From a bacterium (lineage in GTDB: Bacteria > SM23-31 > JAUVVT01): a DNA stretch of 19,483 bases. Location of the stretch: the NCBI GenBank assembly GCA_030616165.1, contig JAUWXV010000045.1, forward strand, positions 1-19,483. The letters are read 5' to 3'. Position numbers and translations under genes: made by a program. A model generated the notes under the pieces. It was given only the letters and a program-made list of their open reading frames with translations, ran no database searches and was not told the DNA's origin. Every line of letters begins with the position of its first letter. Within the stretch, counting starts at the first letter, position 1. Of this stretch, positions 1 through 8,210 are shown piece after piece.

Positions 1-417
1 CTTCATCAGAGACTGGTGTTCATGCTGTCCATGAAGGTCAACAAGCATATCCCCAAATTCTTTAATCACCTGAAGCTTTACAGGACTATCATTTATAAAC
101 ACCCTGCTCTTGCCCCTCTGATTTATCTCTCTTCTAATAATTACTTCATCACTTAAATCTGGAATTTCAATATTTTTTAAAAATTCTTTTAATATTTCTT
201 TTTCTTTTATGTAAAATTGTCCCTCAACAACGGTCTTTTTTGCACCTTTTCTGATAAAATCCACACTAAACGGTTCACCAAGCAGAAGTCCAAACGCACC
301 AATTATTATAGACTTACCAGCGCCAGTTTCACCCGTTATAATATTTAATCCATCTCCAAACTCCACCTCTATCCTATCAAGAATCGCATAGTCTTTAATT
401 AATAAACATTTTAACAT
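1..417 (-). CDS. recN: DNA repair protein RecN, N-terminal part (cut by window edge)
   Basis: RecN is an SMC-like ATPase of double-strand-break repair in the cytoplasm. The 139 codons present start with MLKCLLIKDYAILDRIEVEF and contain the Walker A motif GETGAGKS near residue 30, followed by the RecN signature LVDLHGQHEHQSL close to the window edge. The coiled coil and Walker B half lie outside the window. The ATG at 417 fits the usual RecN N-terminus, but I see no Shine-Dalgarno in front of it, only an AT-rich leader. It follows the propeller gene after 116 bp that hold a strong hairpin, so it is probably transcribed on its own. RecN is SOS-controlled in several bacteria, but I found no GAACN4GTTC box in front of this one. 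Confidence 0.95.
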   Translation of the reverse strand, partial: MLKCLLIKDYAILDRIEVEFGDGLNIITGETGAGKSIIIGAFGLLLGEPFSVDFIRKGAKKTVVEGQFYIKEKEILKEFLKNIEIPDLSDEVIIRREINQRGKSRVFINDSPVKLQVIKEFGDMLVDLHGQHEHQSLMK

Positions 418-439
418 AATAAATGATATAATTTAAAAA

Positions 440-480
440 AAATTACTATTATTTCACCGAATAATCGGGAGAACATGAAT
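440..480. other. short palindrome in the recN leader region
   Basis: The 12-base palindrome CCGATTATTCGG (minus-strand reading, about 457-468) lies between the propeller-gene hairpin and the recN start. It could be an operator, but nothing else supports that. The rest of this gap is A/T-rich and may hold the recN promoter, which I could not define. Confidence 0.25.
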
Positions 481-507
481 AAAGTTTCTTTTTCACCTTA
501 GGCAGCT

Positions 508-533
508 CCTACTTTCTTTTCAAAGAAAGTAGG
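508..533 (-). terminator. perfect hairpin directly after the propeller gene stop
   Basis: Two 12-base arms (CCTACTTTCTTT and AAAGAAAGTAGG) are separated by two bases and start on the base after the TAA stop at 534-536. There is no clean U-run after it in the minus direction, so it may act as an mRNA 3'-end stabiliser or weak terminator. It shares the core TACTTTCTTTtgAAAGAAAGTA with the hairpins at 9675-9700 and 9841-9868, which makes it a member of a dispersed repeat family. Confidence 0.6.
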
Positions 534-2744
534 TTATTCTCTAATTAAAGCAACTTTACCTTTCTTAATCTTTCCATCTTCGGTATAAGCGACAAGAATA
601 TATATCCCAGAAGGGACAGGATTCCCATTAGAGTCTTTGCCATTCCAAAACGCCTTTGCTCCAAATAATTCCCCACTTTCCTCTGTTAGTTCTTTAATCA
701 GCCTTCCGCTCGCTGAATAAATTTTAACTGAAGATTCAATTGCAAGGTCTCCAATTACAAGAGGCGAGCCACTCTTTCCTGGTATAAATGGATTTGGAAA
801 AACCAATAATTTTAAAATACTTTCATCAGGTTTTGAGAAGGTAGTTTTTGCCTTCGTGAGTCCTTTTTCTGTTCCTATATATATATCACCTGTCTTTTCA
901 TTCAGAGCAATTGATAGAACATTGTCATCAACAAGTCCAGAATTGAGTTGATTATAATGATTCCACTTATAATTATCCCGATCAAGAACAGATATTCCAC
1001 CTTTAGTTCCAAACCACTTATTATTAAATGGATCGGTTGTAATACAATTTACATAATCATTAATTAAACCATATACAGTTCTGAACCTTGACCCATCCCA
1101 GTAATTTGCACCTTCAGGTGTTCCAACCCATACATATCCAGAATTATCTACGGCAAGAGCTTTGATTTCGTTGCTTTCAAGACCATCCGAAGTTGTATAA
1201 TATTCCCAGACATCATCAGATTTATCTTCGACAGTTCCATTGTAATCGAGAACATTAAGACCCCTTGGCGATACTCCCCCGGTTCCTATCCACACCTTCC
1301 CCGATTTATCAAATGTTATAGTCGATACTTCAACAGAATTCAATCCATCAGATGTAGAAAAATAATTCCATTTGAAATCAGGTGTGATTGATATAAGAGC
1401 CTTCCCATTATTTGCATAACTATTCAGAAGCCAAACATTCCCAAACTCATCAACTCCAATATCATAAACTATGACAAAAGATGGAGTATCAGAACCTGCG
1501 AGTCTTCCGCCTGTTGTATCATATTTGGTAATTTTATAGTCATCTCCTTCTATGGTGAATGCACCGTATCCTGGAGTTCCAAACCATTTCATATTATTTT
1601 TATCAATCTTGACAGATATGACCGAATTTGAACTTATACCATCATCTTTTTTGAAATTTTTCCATTCTTTCCCATCATAAGAGTAAATGCCTTCATTTCC
1701 AAATTGCCCCGAAACAGCCCAGACTACGCCATTTTTATCAATATCGATATTGGCAAAATAATTCCCAGCAGGAACGCCGGGCATATATCTTTCCCATTCA
1801 CTATTAATGATATTATAAGAAAAAAGACCGTTTAATTTTGTCCCAGCCCATAAAACTCCATCCTTATCAAAACGAATAACTGAAACGTCCCAGAGATTTT
1901 GCCCAAAAAGCCTCCACCTTTTTTCTTCATTCAATAAATAAACGCCGCCCAAAGCCCCGGCATATAGTTTGCCTTCAAATATGGTAAAATTAGTAACTCT
2001 ATCAGATATACCTTCAACAATTTTAATAACTCCCAAACTATCAAAATATGCTGCTCCCTTTTCAGCCGCAACGTAAATCCTATTCTCAAATTTTATAAAT
2101 CCGTTAATTCTATTATCAGGAAGATTGTTATCTTTCGTAAAATTTTCCCAGAACTGTGGGTCTTGAAGGTTTGGATATTTAAGGTTTGATTTTGCAATTC
2201 CTATCTCTGTCCCTGCCCATATATCATCATCCGAGATAAATATTTTCTTAACTGCAGTATTTCTGTCAAATACACCAAGCTTTCTGAAAGTTGCTTTTAC
2301 CTCTTTTTTATCGATAAGGTATTGACTGATCCCAAAATCAGTAGCAAAATAAACTTCATTCCCCTTTATTGCTAAGTCATTAATGTTGAAATCTTGAACA
2401 TCTATTACAATAGTATTCCATTTTTCTGTTTTTGGGTCATATATATCAATAAATCCATTTCCTAAACCTATCCAAATTCTTCCCTCTTCATCAAAACTCA
2501 TATCCCTTACATCATTATATGATAAACCACTTGTATTATTAATAATCTCGTAATCATTTTTAGATTTATCAAAAATAAAAATCCCCCCCTTAGTTCCGGT
2601 ATAAATTTTATCATCAACAAAAAGTATCTCTCTAATTTCATTCATACCTGTGAATGTCTGCCATTCTAAAACTCCATCCCACTTATCGTTTATGAATAAA
2701 AAAACAGCAGAGAAAAGAACATTTAAATACCTAATATTCATCAT
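534..2744 (-). CDS. secreted two-component-regulator-type beta-propeller protein with FlgD-like C-terminal domain
   Basis: A long extracytoplasmic protein of about 736 residues. A hydrophobic N-terminus (YLNVLFSAVFLFI) looks like a signal peptide. It is followed by many repeats of the form 'W.GT..G' (IWIGLGNGF, IWAGTEIGI, LWAGTKLNG, KWFGTPGYG, VWIGTGGVS, VWVGTPEGA, KWFGTKGGI), typical of 'two component regulator propeller' (ligand-sensor YYY-type) blades. The last 90 residues (FPNPFIPGK... FWNGKDSNGNPVPSGIYIL) match the FlgD-Ig/T9SS type A sorting-like domain common in FCB-group secreted proteins. Unlike hybrid sensors, there is no kinase domain after the propellers. The TTG at 2759 (giving MKKNLMMN) is an alternative start that adds two lysines before the signal peptide; the ATG at 2744 is chosen but the start is uncertain. 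The 5' end overlaps the stop of the thioesterase gene, so the two are probably co-transcribed. Confidence 0.85.
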   Translation of the reverse strand: MMNIRYLNVLFSAVFLFINDKWDGVLEWQTFTGMNEIREILFVDDKIYTGTKGGIFIFDKSKNDYEIINNTSGLSYNDVRDMSFDEEGRIWIGLGNGFIDIYDPKTEKWNTIVIDVQDFNINDLAIKGNEVYFATDFGISQYLIDKKEVKATFRKLGVFDRNTAVKKIFISDDDIWAGTEIGIAKSNLKYPNLQDPQFWENFTKDNNLPDNRINGFIKFENRIYVAAEKGAAYFDSLGVIKIVEGISDRVTNFTIFEGKLYAGALGGVYLLNEEKRWRLFGQNLWDVSVIRFDKDGVLWAGTKLNGLFSYNIINSEWERYMPGVPAGNYFANIDIDKNGVVWAVSGQFGNEGIYSYDGKEWKNFKKDDGISSNSVISVKIDKNNMKWFGTPGYGAFTIEGDDYKITKYDTTGGRLAGSDTPSFVIVYDIGVDEFGNVWLLNSYANNGKALISITPDFKWNYFSTSDGLNSVEVSTITFDKSGKVWIGTGGVSPRGLNVLDYNGTVEDKSDDVWEYYTTSDGLESNEIKALAVDNSGYVWVGTPEGANYWDGSRFRTVYGLINDYVNCITTDPFNNKWFGTKGGISVLDRDNYKWNHYNQLNSGLVDDNVLSIALNEKTGDIYIGTEKGLTKAKTTFSKPDESILKLLVFPNPFIPGKSGSPLVIGDLAIESSVKIYSASGRLIKELTEESGELFGAKAFWNGKDSNGNPVPSGIYILVAYTEDGKIKKGKVALIRE

Positions 2745-3147
2745 TAAATTTTTCTTCAAAGACTCTTTTCAACCAAAATGGCATTCTTGTTGGCTTTCCC
2801 TTTGAGTTAATGAAGCTGTGAACAGTATATCCATCAACAAGTAAATTTTTATAATTTTCATCATATATATTGTAAAAAATTTTCAATTTGACTTTCGGAA
2901 TCTCTTTAAGTATCGTAATAATTTCTAAAATCTGGTCATATCTTGCTGGTCTTTTAAATTTTAAATGTGCTTCAATTACAGGAAGAGCAGTACCCTTTTT
3001 TTCTATTTCGGTATATGGTATTCCCATTTCCCGAAAAAGTTCTGCTCTGCCAGCTTCAAACCACTCAAGGTAATGTGAATGATAAACAATCCCCATCTGA
3101 TCGGTATCTGCATATCTGACTCTTATGTGCGTTTTACTTTCTATCAT
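2731..3147 (-). CDS. YbgC/FadM-type acyl-CoA thioesterase (4HBT hotdog fold)
   Basis: A 138-residue cytoplasmic hotdog-fold thioesterase that hydrolyses acyl-CoA thioesters. The N-terminal motif RYADTDQMGIVYHSHYLEWF carries the family's catalytic aspartate (Asp16, aligned with Asp18 of E. coli YbgC) and the conserved Gly and Tyr residues. Length is normal for the family. The ATG at 3147 is chosen because AAAGGGA sits about 8 bases upstream and the protein then starts just before the conserved motif; the upstream TTG extension (MLPCSEREIK) is not conserved-looking. It lies between accA and the propeller gene. The substrate cannot be told from sequence: YbgC enzymes act with the Tol-Pal system in proteobacteria, but no tol genes are visible here. 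Confidence 0.9.
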   Translation of the reverse strand: MIESKTHIRVRYADTDQMGIVYHSHYLEWFEAGRAELFREMGIPYTEIEKKGTALPVIEAHLKFKRPARYDQILEIITILKEIPKVKLKIFYNIYDENYKNLLVDGYTVHSFINSKGKPTRMPFWLKRVFEEKFNDEY

Positions 3148-3239
3148 TTTTATTTCCCTTTCACTGCAAGGCAACAAAAGGAAGATAGTGACAAATTTTC
3201 CTTTCCGCCATTGCGCGAATCCGCTGTAGCGTAGTTTAT

Positions 3240-3259
3240 TTTCTTTTCAAGAAAACAGG
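3240..3259 (-). terminator. imperfect hairpin after accA
   Basis: Immediately after the accA stop the minus strand reads CCTGTTTTCTTGAAAAGAAAA, a degenerate copy of the hairpin after the propeller gene (same AGAATAACCT lead-in at both gene ends). It probably marks the 3' end of the accA message. The arms are shorter and less perfect than in the other copies. Confidence 0.4.
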
Positions 3260-4216
3260 TTATTCTTCCCAGAAACCCATATTGCCGAATTTTTTAATTC
3301 TTTTTTCAATGAGAATTTCAGGTTCAATTTTCTCCAACTCTTCAACCTCTTTTAAAATTCTATTTTTAAGTATTTCAGCCATTTTATCAACTTCTCTATG
3401 AGCACCCCCTAATGGCTCAGGAATAACATCATCAATAAGACCCAATTCTAAAAGTTCGTATGATGTTATTTTAAGTGATTCAGCAGCCAGTGGTGCTTTA
3501 TTAACATCCCGAAATATTATTGAGGCACAACCTTCAGGGGAAATAACTGAATATATAGAATTTTCAAGCATCAATACCCTGTCTCCAATGCCTATACCAA
3601 GTGCACCACCACTGCCCCCCTCACCTGTTATTATGCAAACAATGGGCACCCGCAAAAGTGCCATTTCATAAAGGTTTCTCGCAATTGCTTCTGCTACACA
3701 TCTTTCTTCTGAACCTTTACCAGGAAAAGCACCCGGTGTATCTATCAAAGTAATTATAGGTTTTTTGAACTTTGCCCCAAGTTTCATTAAACGCAGAGCC
3801 TTACGATAACCTTCAGGATTTGTCATCCCAAAGTTCCTGTATATATTACTTTTTGTATCTCTTCCTTTTTGATGACCTATCAGAACCATACTCTTACTAC
3901 CAATCAAAGCAAGACCAACCACTATAGAAGTATCATCTGCATAAAGACGGTCACCATGAAGTTCAATAAAGTTATCTGTTATCCTCGATACATAATCCAA
4001 AGTGTATGGTCTATTATGGTGTCTGGCAAGTTGAACCCTCTGCCAGGTCGTAAGATTTGAATATACCTCCTCTATTAGTACATCAAGTTCATTCTCTAAT
4101 ATCTTTAGTTCCTCTTTTTCCTTCTCATCATCAGAGGATAATTTATCTCTCTTTTTATTTATCTTTTCTTCAAGTTCTACTATCTCCTTTTCAAAATCAA
4201 GATAAAACTTTGCCAT
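3260..4216 (-). CDS. accA: acetyl-CoA carboxylase carboxyltransferase subunit alpha
   Basis: The alpha half of the carboxyltransferase that moves CO2 from biotin to acetyl-CoA, giving malonyl-CoA for fatty acid synthesis. Its partner AccD is not in the window. The 318 residues equal the usual length (E. coli 319). An N-terminal helical segment (1-55) is followed by the crotonase-like carboxyltransferase domain with LHGDRLYADD (87-95), GHQKGRDTK (114-122), IDTPGAFPGKGSEE (158-171) and the oxyanion-hole region TGEGGSGGALGIGIGD (197-212), then ISPEGCASI. GGAGAG lies 9 bases before the ATG. It is separated by 76 bp from the glycosyltransferase gene upstream and by 112 bp from the thioesterase gene downstream. 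Confidence 0.97.
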   Translation of the reverse strand: MAKFYLDFEKEIVELEEKINKKRDKLSSDDEKEKEELKILENELDVLIEEVYSNLTTWQRVQLARHHNRPYTLDYVSRITDNFIELHGDRLYADDTSIVVGLALIGSKSMVLIGHQKGRDTKSNIYRNFGMTNPEGYRKALRLMKLGAKFKKPIITLIDTPGAFPGKGSEERCVAEAIARNLYEMALLRVPIVCIITGEGGSGGALGIGIGDRVLMLENSIYSVISPEGCASIIFRDVNKAPLAAESLKITSYELLELGLIDDVIPEPLGGAHREVDKMAEILKNRILKEVEELEKIEPEILIEKRIKKFGNMGFWEE

Positions 4217-4292
4217 TTATATTCTCTCCAAATATTTATTTTATTTGTTTTCCTTTAAAAGGAATTTTCTCTTGGAAATTACCAGATACTGC

Positions 4293-5489
4293 CTAAATTT
4301 TATATGGAACAAGTTCATAATTTATCTTTAATCCATTACATATATTAATTATTTTCATTATATCATTAAGACTAACATCATCTGAATAGAAGATTATTTC
4401 ATTTACTTTATTCACTTCAATTATATTTCTCAAATAATCCTCATTTTCCAATTTTTCAGTTTCTTTTTCATTTACAAATGTCTTTTTCGATATATTAAAA
4501 ATTCCAACAACTGTATTATTGCCACTATTAATATTTTTAAAGGTTTTGTCAATTTCCGTCACATTGTTATTCGAGAATACAATCAATCTCCTCTTGCCAT
4601 TTTTAAATATAGGAATATTTATCGAAAATAATTTAAATATTTTCCCTAAAAGAAATAAACCGGCTCTTATCCAGATTCCTAATTTAACAAACCATAAAGG
4701 ATAAAAGAGATATCTGTTTTTAAAATGCTTTTCTACAAATAAACCCATTGATTTGTAAAACTCCTTTCCCGTATCCACTCCGCTCTTTTTTGAACTCCTA
4801 CCTTTAAAGTGAATAATTTCTGTTTCTGGATAATAGTAAATCTTCCATCCTATTTTTGCTATTCTATAGCACCAGTCTATGTCTTCACCATAAAGAAAAA
4901 AATCTTCATCAAGATATCCGACCTGCTCTAAAACTTCTCTCCTCACCATCATAAAAGAGCCCGATATTGCATCGACTGGACTAATCTGATCTGGTTCAAG
5001 ATAAGTCAGATTATATCTGCCAAAAAATTTATTTTTAGGGAACAGTTTACTTAAACCAACAATTTTTGAAAAAGATGTAAAGGGAGACGGAAATCCTCGC
5101 CTGCATGCCAGTTGAAGAGATTTGTCCGGATTTAATACTTTGCATCCTGCTGCACCGCAGTCAGGCTTGTTATCAAAAAAATATATCATTTTGAGCAGTG
5201 TATCCCTACTTACGATGGTATCAGGGTTTACCAGAAGTATATATCTGCCAGAAGACCTTTTTAATGCTATATTATTGGCTTTAGAAAAACCTATGTTTTG
5301 ACTATTCTCAATTGAAATTACATCTTTGAATTTTTCTTTAATCATCCCGCAGCTTCCATCATAAGAATTATTATCAACAACAAATATCTCCTTATTAATT
5401 CCTTCGGATGCCTCATAAATAGATATAAGTGCCTTTTCCAAATATTCTTTTACATTATAACTTACTATTATTATAGAAAGATCACACAT
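4293..5489 (-). CDS. GT2 glycosyltransferase (WbbL/rhamnosyltransferase type) with an extra C-terminal Rossmann-like domain
   Basis: A 398-residue cytoplasmic glycosyltransferase, probably adding a sugar (rhamnose-like by family resemblance) during surface polysaccharide assembly. The GT-A domain spans 1-260: IIIVSYNVKEY at the N-terminus, VVDNNSYDGS, LLVNPDTIV (DxD-like NPD), ISGSFMMVRREVL and FFLYGEDIDWCYRI with the acidic ED.D.C motif. A short hydrophobic stretch (GLFLLGKIFKLFS, about 275-290) follows. Residues 300-398 are unusual: RRLIVFSNNN, VVGIFN, an IIEVNKVNEIIFYSDDVSLNDIMKII segment and a final YELVPYKI. This resembles the nucleotide-binding-like domain of polyprenyl glycosylphosphotransferases (WbaP/CpsE type) rather than a normal GT2 tail. 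A weak ribosome site precedes the ATG. It is the last of four envelope sugar genes. Confidence 0.85.
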   Translation of the reverse strand: MCDLSIIIVSYNVKEYLEKALISIYEASEGINKEIFVVDNNSYDGSCGMIKEKFKDVISIENSQNIGFSKANNIALKRSSGRYILLVNPDTIVSRDTLLKMIYFFDNKPDCGAAGCKVLNPDKSLQLACRRGFPSPFTSFSKIVGLSKLFPKNKFFGRYNLTYLEPDQISPVDAISGSFMMVRREVLEQVGYLDEDFFLYGEDIDWCYRIAKIGWKIYYYPETEIIHFKGRSSKKSGVDTGKEFYKSMGLFVEKHFKNRYLFYPLWFVKLGIWIRAGLFLLGKIFKLFSINIPIFKNGKRRLIVFSNNNVTEIDKTFKNINSGNNTVVGIFNISKKTFVNEKETEKLENEDYLRNIIEVNKVNEIIFYSDDVSLNDIMKIINICNGLKINYELVPYKI

Positions 5490-5529
5490 TACTTTTATTT
5501 AAATAAATTTTTTTTGCTGAAATCTTGAT

Positions 5530-6243
5530 TTATAATTTTTCCAAAAATCCGAGCAATCTGAGTTTCCAAACCATCCAGATTGCCTCTCTAACAATTTTTC
5601 TGGACATTTTAGATCTTCCTTCAGTTCTATCTATGAAGATTATCGGTATTTCAGTAATTTTAAACCCTTTTTTCCACGCTTTATAATTCATTTCTATTTG
5701 AAAGGCATATCCTCCAGAATGGATTTTATCAAGATTAATACTTTCCAAAACTTTCCTTCTAAAACATTTATATCCGCCTGTCGAATCTTTGACTGGTAAA
5801 CCCGTTATCAGGCGCGTATAAATATTTGCACCATAACTTAAGATAAGTCTTCTCAATGGCCAGTTCACAATATTTATACCTTTTATATACCTTGAACCAA
5901 TTACAAGATCGTATTCCCTAATTTTTTCAAGAAAATTAGGTATTTCCTTCGGGTCGTGTGAAAAATCAGCATCCATCTCAAATATATAATCATATCTTTT
6001 CTGTATTGCATATTTGAAACCTGCAACATAAGCAGTACCTAAACCCATTTTCGCTTTGCGTTTAATGAGACTGACTTTATGGTCTCTTCCTGTAATTTCT
6101 TCTACAATTTTGCTAGTGCCGTCAGGAGAATTATCATCCACAACAAGTATATCAATATCAAGATTTAATTTAAAAATTTCTTCAATAATCTTCTCAATAT
6201 TTTCTGCTTCGTTATAAGTTGGTATAATAATTAAGGTTTTCAT
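5530..6243 (-). CDS. polyprenol-phosphate mannosyltransferase-like GT2 (DPM1 type)
   Basis: A 237-residue glycosyltransferase that by family moves a hexose from a nucleotide sugar to a polyprenyl phosphate. Conserved parts: IIIPTYNEAENIEKI at 5-19, VVDDNSPDGT (first acidic site), KMGLGTAYVAGF, EMDADFSHDP (DxD site), SRYIKGI, STGGYKCFRR and SGGYAFQIEM. It ends at KLRLLGFLEKL with none of the C-terminal membrane helices of the GtrB or ArnC types, so it is a soluble, DPM1-like form. The start codon is one base after the stop of the RmlD-like gene (TGA g ATG), so translation is probably coupled. Donor sugar and lipid are not resolvable. Confidence 0.9.
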   Translation of the reverse strand: MKTLIIIPTYNEAENIEKIIEEIFKLNLDIDILVVDDNSPDGTSKIVEEITGRDHKVSLIKRKAKMGLGTAYVAGFKYAIQKRYDYIFEMDADFSHDPKEIPNFLEKIREYDLVIGSRYIKGINIVNWPLRRLILSYGANIYTRLITGLPVKDSTGGYKCFRRKVLESINLDKIHSGGYAFQIEMNYKAWKKGFKITEIPIIFIDRTEGRSKMSRKIVREAIWMVWKLRLLGFLEKL

Positions 6244-6244
6244 C

Positions 6245-7153
6245 TCATGAATAATTTTTCATTTGTTCTTTAAAAAGATCAAATCCTTTTTTTACATCAA
6301 TCAAATTAAGATACAATTCTTTTTCCGCTTTTTTAACTAATAATCCGCAATTTTTTGGTCGAGGTGTCCGATTCGGCATTTCAATAGAATATACTGGTTC
6401 AATCAGTTTTTCGTTAAATCCAAAGTATCTCGCAAATTCAAGTGCATAATTATACCTATCTATAATGTCTTTCCCTGCTATATTATAAATTCCATTCCTT
6501 TCAAGATTAATCATCTTTAATATGCAGTCTGCAAGATTTCCAGTAAATGTTGGATTTCTCACCTCGTCTCTTATTGCCTTTATTTTATTTCCTTTGCTCA
6601 GTTCTTCCCACATTCTGATTGCAAAATCTTTTTTCCCCTTGATATTTCTACCACTGTATAATGTTGAAGTTCTAATAATTGAATATTCTAAATCACTCAT
6701 AATAACAAGGTTTTCGCTTGCCAGTTTTGACTTACCATAATAATTCAAAGGATTTGGTTTATCTTCTTCGCTGTATGGACCATTTTTTCCGTCAAAAATA
6801 TAATCGGTTGATATATGTATAAGATTTACTTCAACAAATTTACAAGCATAAATAATGTTTTGCAAAGTTTCTACATTAGTTCTCCAGCATCTCTCTCTTT
6901 CTTTTTCACAATTATCAACATCTGTCATAGCCACTGTATTTATCACGAAACGGGGATGATAAAACTTAAATATCTCCTTTAGCTTTTTTCTATTTAATAT
7001 ATCAAGTTTTATATATTCATAATCGACATTATCGATTAATTTTTTATTGTCTCTCCCAATTCCTATGACTTTATATTTCCCAGTAACCCTCCTCACTAAA
7101 GCAGACCCTAGTTCTCCATGACATCCTGCGATAATAATTGGTATAAATTTCAT
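6245..7153 (-). CDS. dTDP-4-dehydrorhamnose reductase-like SDR (RmlD family)
   Basis: A 302-residue extended-SDR enzyme that by family reduces dTDP-4-keto-6-deoxy-mannose to dTDP-rhamnose. The NAD(P)-binding glycines are G10-x-x-G13-x-x-G16 (AGCHGELG; the family usually has GATGQLG). VINTVAMTDVDNCE, HISTDYIFDGKNGPYSEEDKPNPLNYYGKSKL (catalytic Ser/Thr and YxxxK) and the C-terminal TPRPKNCGL are diagnostic. The start at 7153 is chosen because the protein then begins directly at the Rossmann strand. Its possible ribosome site AAAGGA is formed by the last codons of the pfkB-like gene 13 bp upstream, but lies rather far (16 bases) from the ATG. RmlA, B and C are not in the window, so the exact substrate is inferred. 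Confidence 0.88.
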   Translation of the reverse strand: MKFIPIIIAGCHGELGSALVRRVTGKYKVIGIGRDNKKLIDNVDYEYIKLDILNRKKLKEIFKFYHPRFVINTVAMTDVDNCEKERERCWRTNVETLQNIIYACKFVEVNLIHISTDYIFDGKNGPYSEEDKPNPLNYYGKSKLASENLVIMSDLEYSIIRTSTLYSGRNIKGKKDFAIRMWEELSKGNKIKAIRDEVRNPTFTGNLADCILKMINLERNGIYNIAGKDIIDRYNYALEFARYFGFNEKLIEPVYSIEMPNRTPRPKNCGLLVKKAEKELYLNLIDVKKGFDLFKEQMKNYS

Positions 7154-7166
7154 CTTTAAAAAATGT

Positions 7167-8084
7167 TTATCCTTTAAAATTAGCAATGGAATCCAACTTA
7201 TCACTTCCAAATAGACTTGCCTTGTATCCTGCCACCTTGCTTGCAAAGATTGCAGATTTCACCGGGTCATTAAAACGAAAATATTCTGTAATAAATCCCC
7301 CGGCATAAGCATCTCCACAGCCGGTGACCTCTTTTGAATCCCCATAAAAAAAGGGCGGTATAGATACACTTTTAACTCTTGTGCTGTACGTATAGAAGAG
7401 AATTGAACCCTTTTCACCGAAAGTTAAAAGAAGTACTTTTGGTCCATTTGATAAAACTTCTCTTGCAAAGATTAAATAATCCTTTTTAGAATAAAAATTT
7501 TTCCCAAAAAGAAGAATTCCTTCCCTTTCATTCATCTGGATAATATCCCCACATTTTATCCATTCCCTCCAATTTGGAAATGGACGAATATACCGAAGAC
7601 CGTTTTTTCGAAAGCCAAGAGAAAGGCTGTGAAAATCAATATAAATTGGACATGATAAATTTCTTCTTATCTTTTGAAGTGTTTGAAATCGCATCTCACG
7701 ACCAGAAATAAAATTAATATAAAGAAAATCTATACCATCTGTAAAATCAAACTCCTTATAACGAAAGGGCGGTAAAACGTTAATCGAATATTCATTCCTC
7801 TCATCCAGTGAATAATATTTTAAAAATACCCTATTATGAGGCTGAGAAACCTTGATCAATCCCTTTTGTTTAATATTATTATATCTCCGAAGTATTCTGA
7901 TAAGACGCGGATAAAAATCTTCGCCAACCTTGGAAAAAGGATAAAGCCAACCATTATCATTCATAAGCAAGGAGAGAGTAATCAACGAATAATATAATCC
8001 ACCTATCCCTTCAATTTTATCTCCTTTAAAAGGGGAAATCTCATCAAGGACAAATTGGCCAACTATGCAAATTCTCTTTTTAAT
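7167..8084 (-). CDS. PfkB/ribokinase-family sugar kinase with apparent ATT start
   Basis: A 305-residue PfkB-family kinase. The N-terminus ICIVGQFVLDEI is the first Rossmann strand, IEGIGGLYYSL the substrate-binding glycines, and VTGCGDAYAGGFI (Asp near residue 258) the catalytic-base/anion-hole motif, here GCGD in place of the usual GAGD. The substrate is unknown; PfkB members phosphorylate sugars or nucleosides. Choice of start: no ATG exists upstream in frame, and the next in-frame ATG comes after the conserved N-terminus. A textbook AGGAGG (8096-8091) stands 6 bases before an in-frame ATT (8084-8082), which would begin the protein at the expected place. A GTG at 8102 and a TTG at 8159 are the alternatives, but both lie before that ribosome site. 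It is the first of the sugar genes, 126 bp after dinB. Confidence 0.82.
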   Translation of the reverse strand: MKKRICIVGQFVLDEISPFKGDKIEGIGGLYYSLITLSLLMNDNGWLYPFSKVGEDFYPRLIRILRRYNNIKQKGLIKVSQPHNRVFLKYYSLDERNEYSINVLPPFRYKEFDFTDGIDFLYINFISGREMRFQTLQKIRRNLSCPIYIDFHSLSLGFRKNGLRYIRPFPNWREWIKCGDIIQMNEREGILLFGKNFYSKKDYLIFAREVLSNGPKVLLLTFGEKGSILFYTYSTRVKSVSIPPFFYGDSKEVTGCGDAYAGGFITEYFRFNDPVKSAIFASKVAGYKASLFGSDKLDSIANFKG

Positions 8085-8096
8085 AAAAGACCTCCT
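8085..8096 (-). promoter_or_regulatory. consensus Shine-Dalgarno that decides the ATT start of the PfkB gene
   Basis: AGGAGG followed by TCTTTT and then ATT AAA AAG AGA. It is the strongest ribosome-binding site in the window and has no ATG, GTG or TTG at the right distance in any frame that opens the kinase ORF. ATT is known as the start codon of infC in E. coli, so initiation there is possible. Confidence 0.6.
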
Positions 8097-8210
8097 AATC
8101 ACGTACCAAAATAATAATAAATCAAATAAAAAATTAATAAAAAAAGAGAATAAGTGCAAGGAATTTTTAAAGATGTAAATTAACCTAAAAAGGTAAGAAA
8201 AAAAGAATAG

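Noticed and set aside
8022-8040. CCTTTAAAAGG palindrome in the PfkB gene as a possible inserted repeat
   Set aside because: The residues it codes (EISPFKGDKIEG) align with the usual start of PfkB proteins, so no insertion is needed to explain it.
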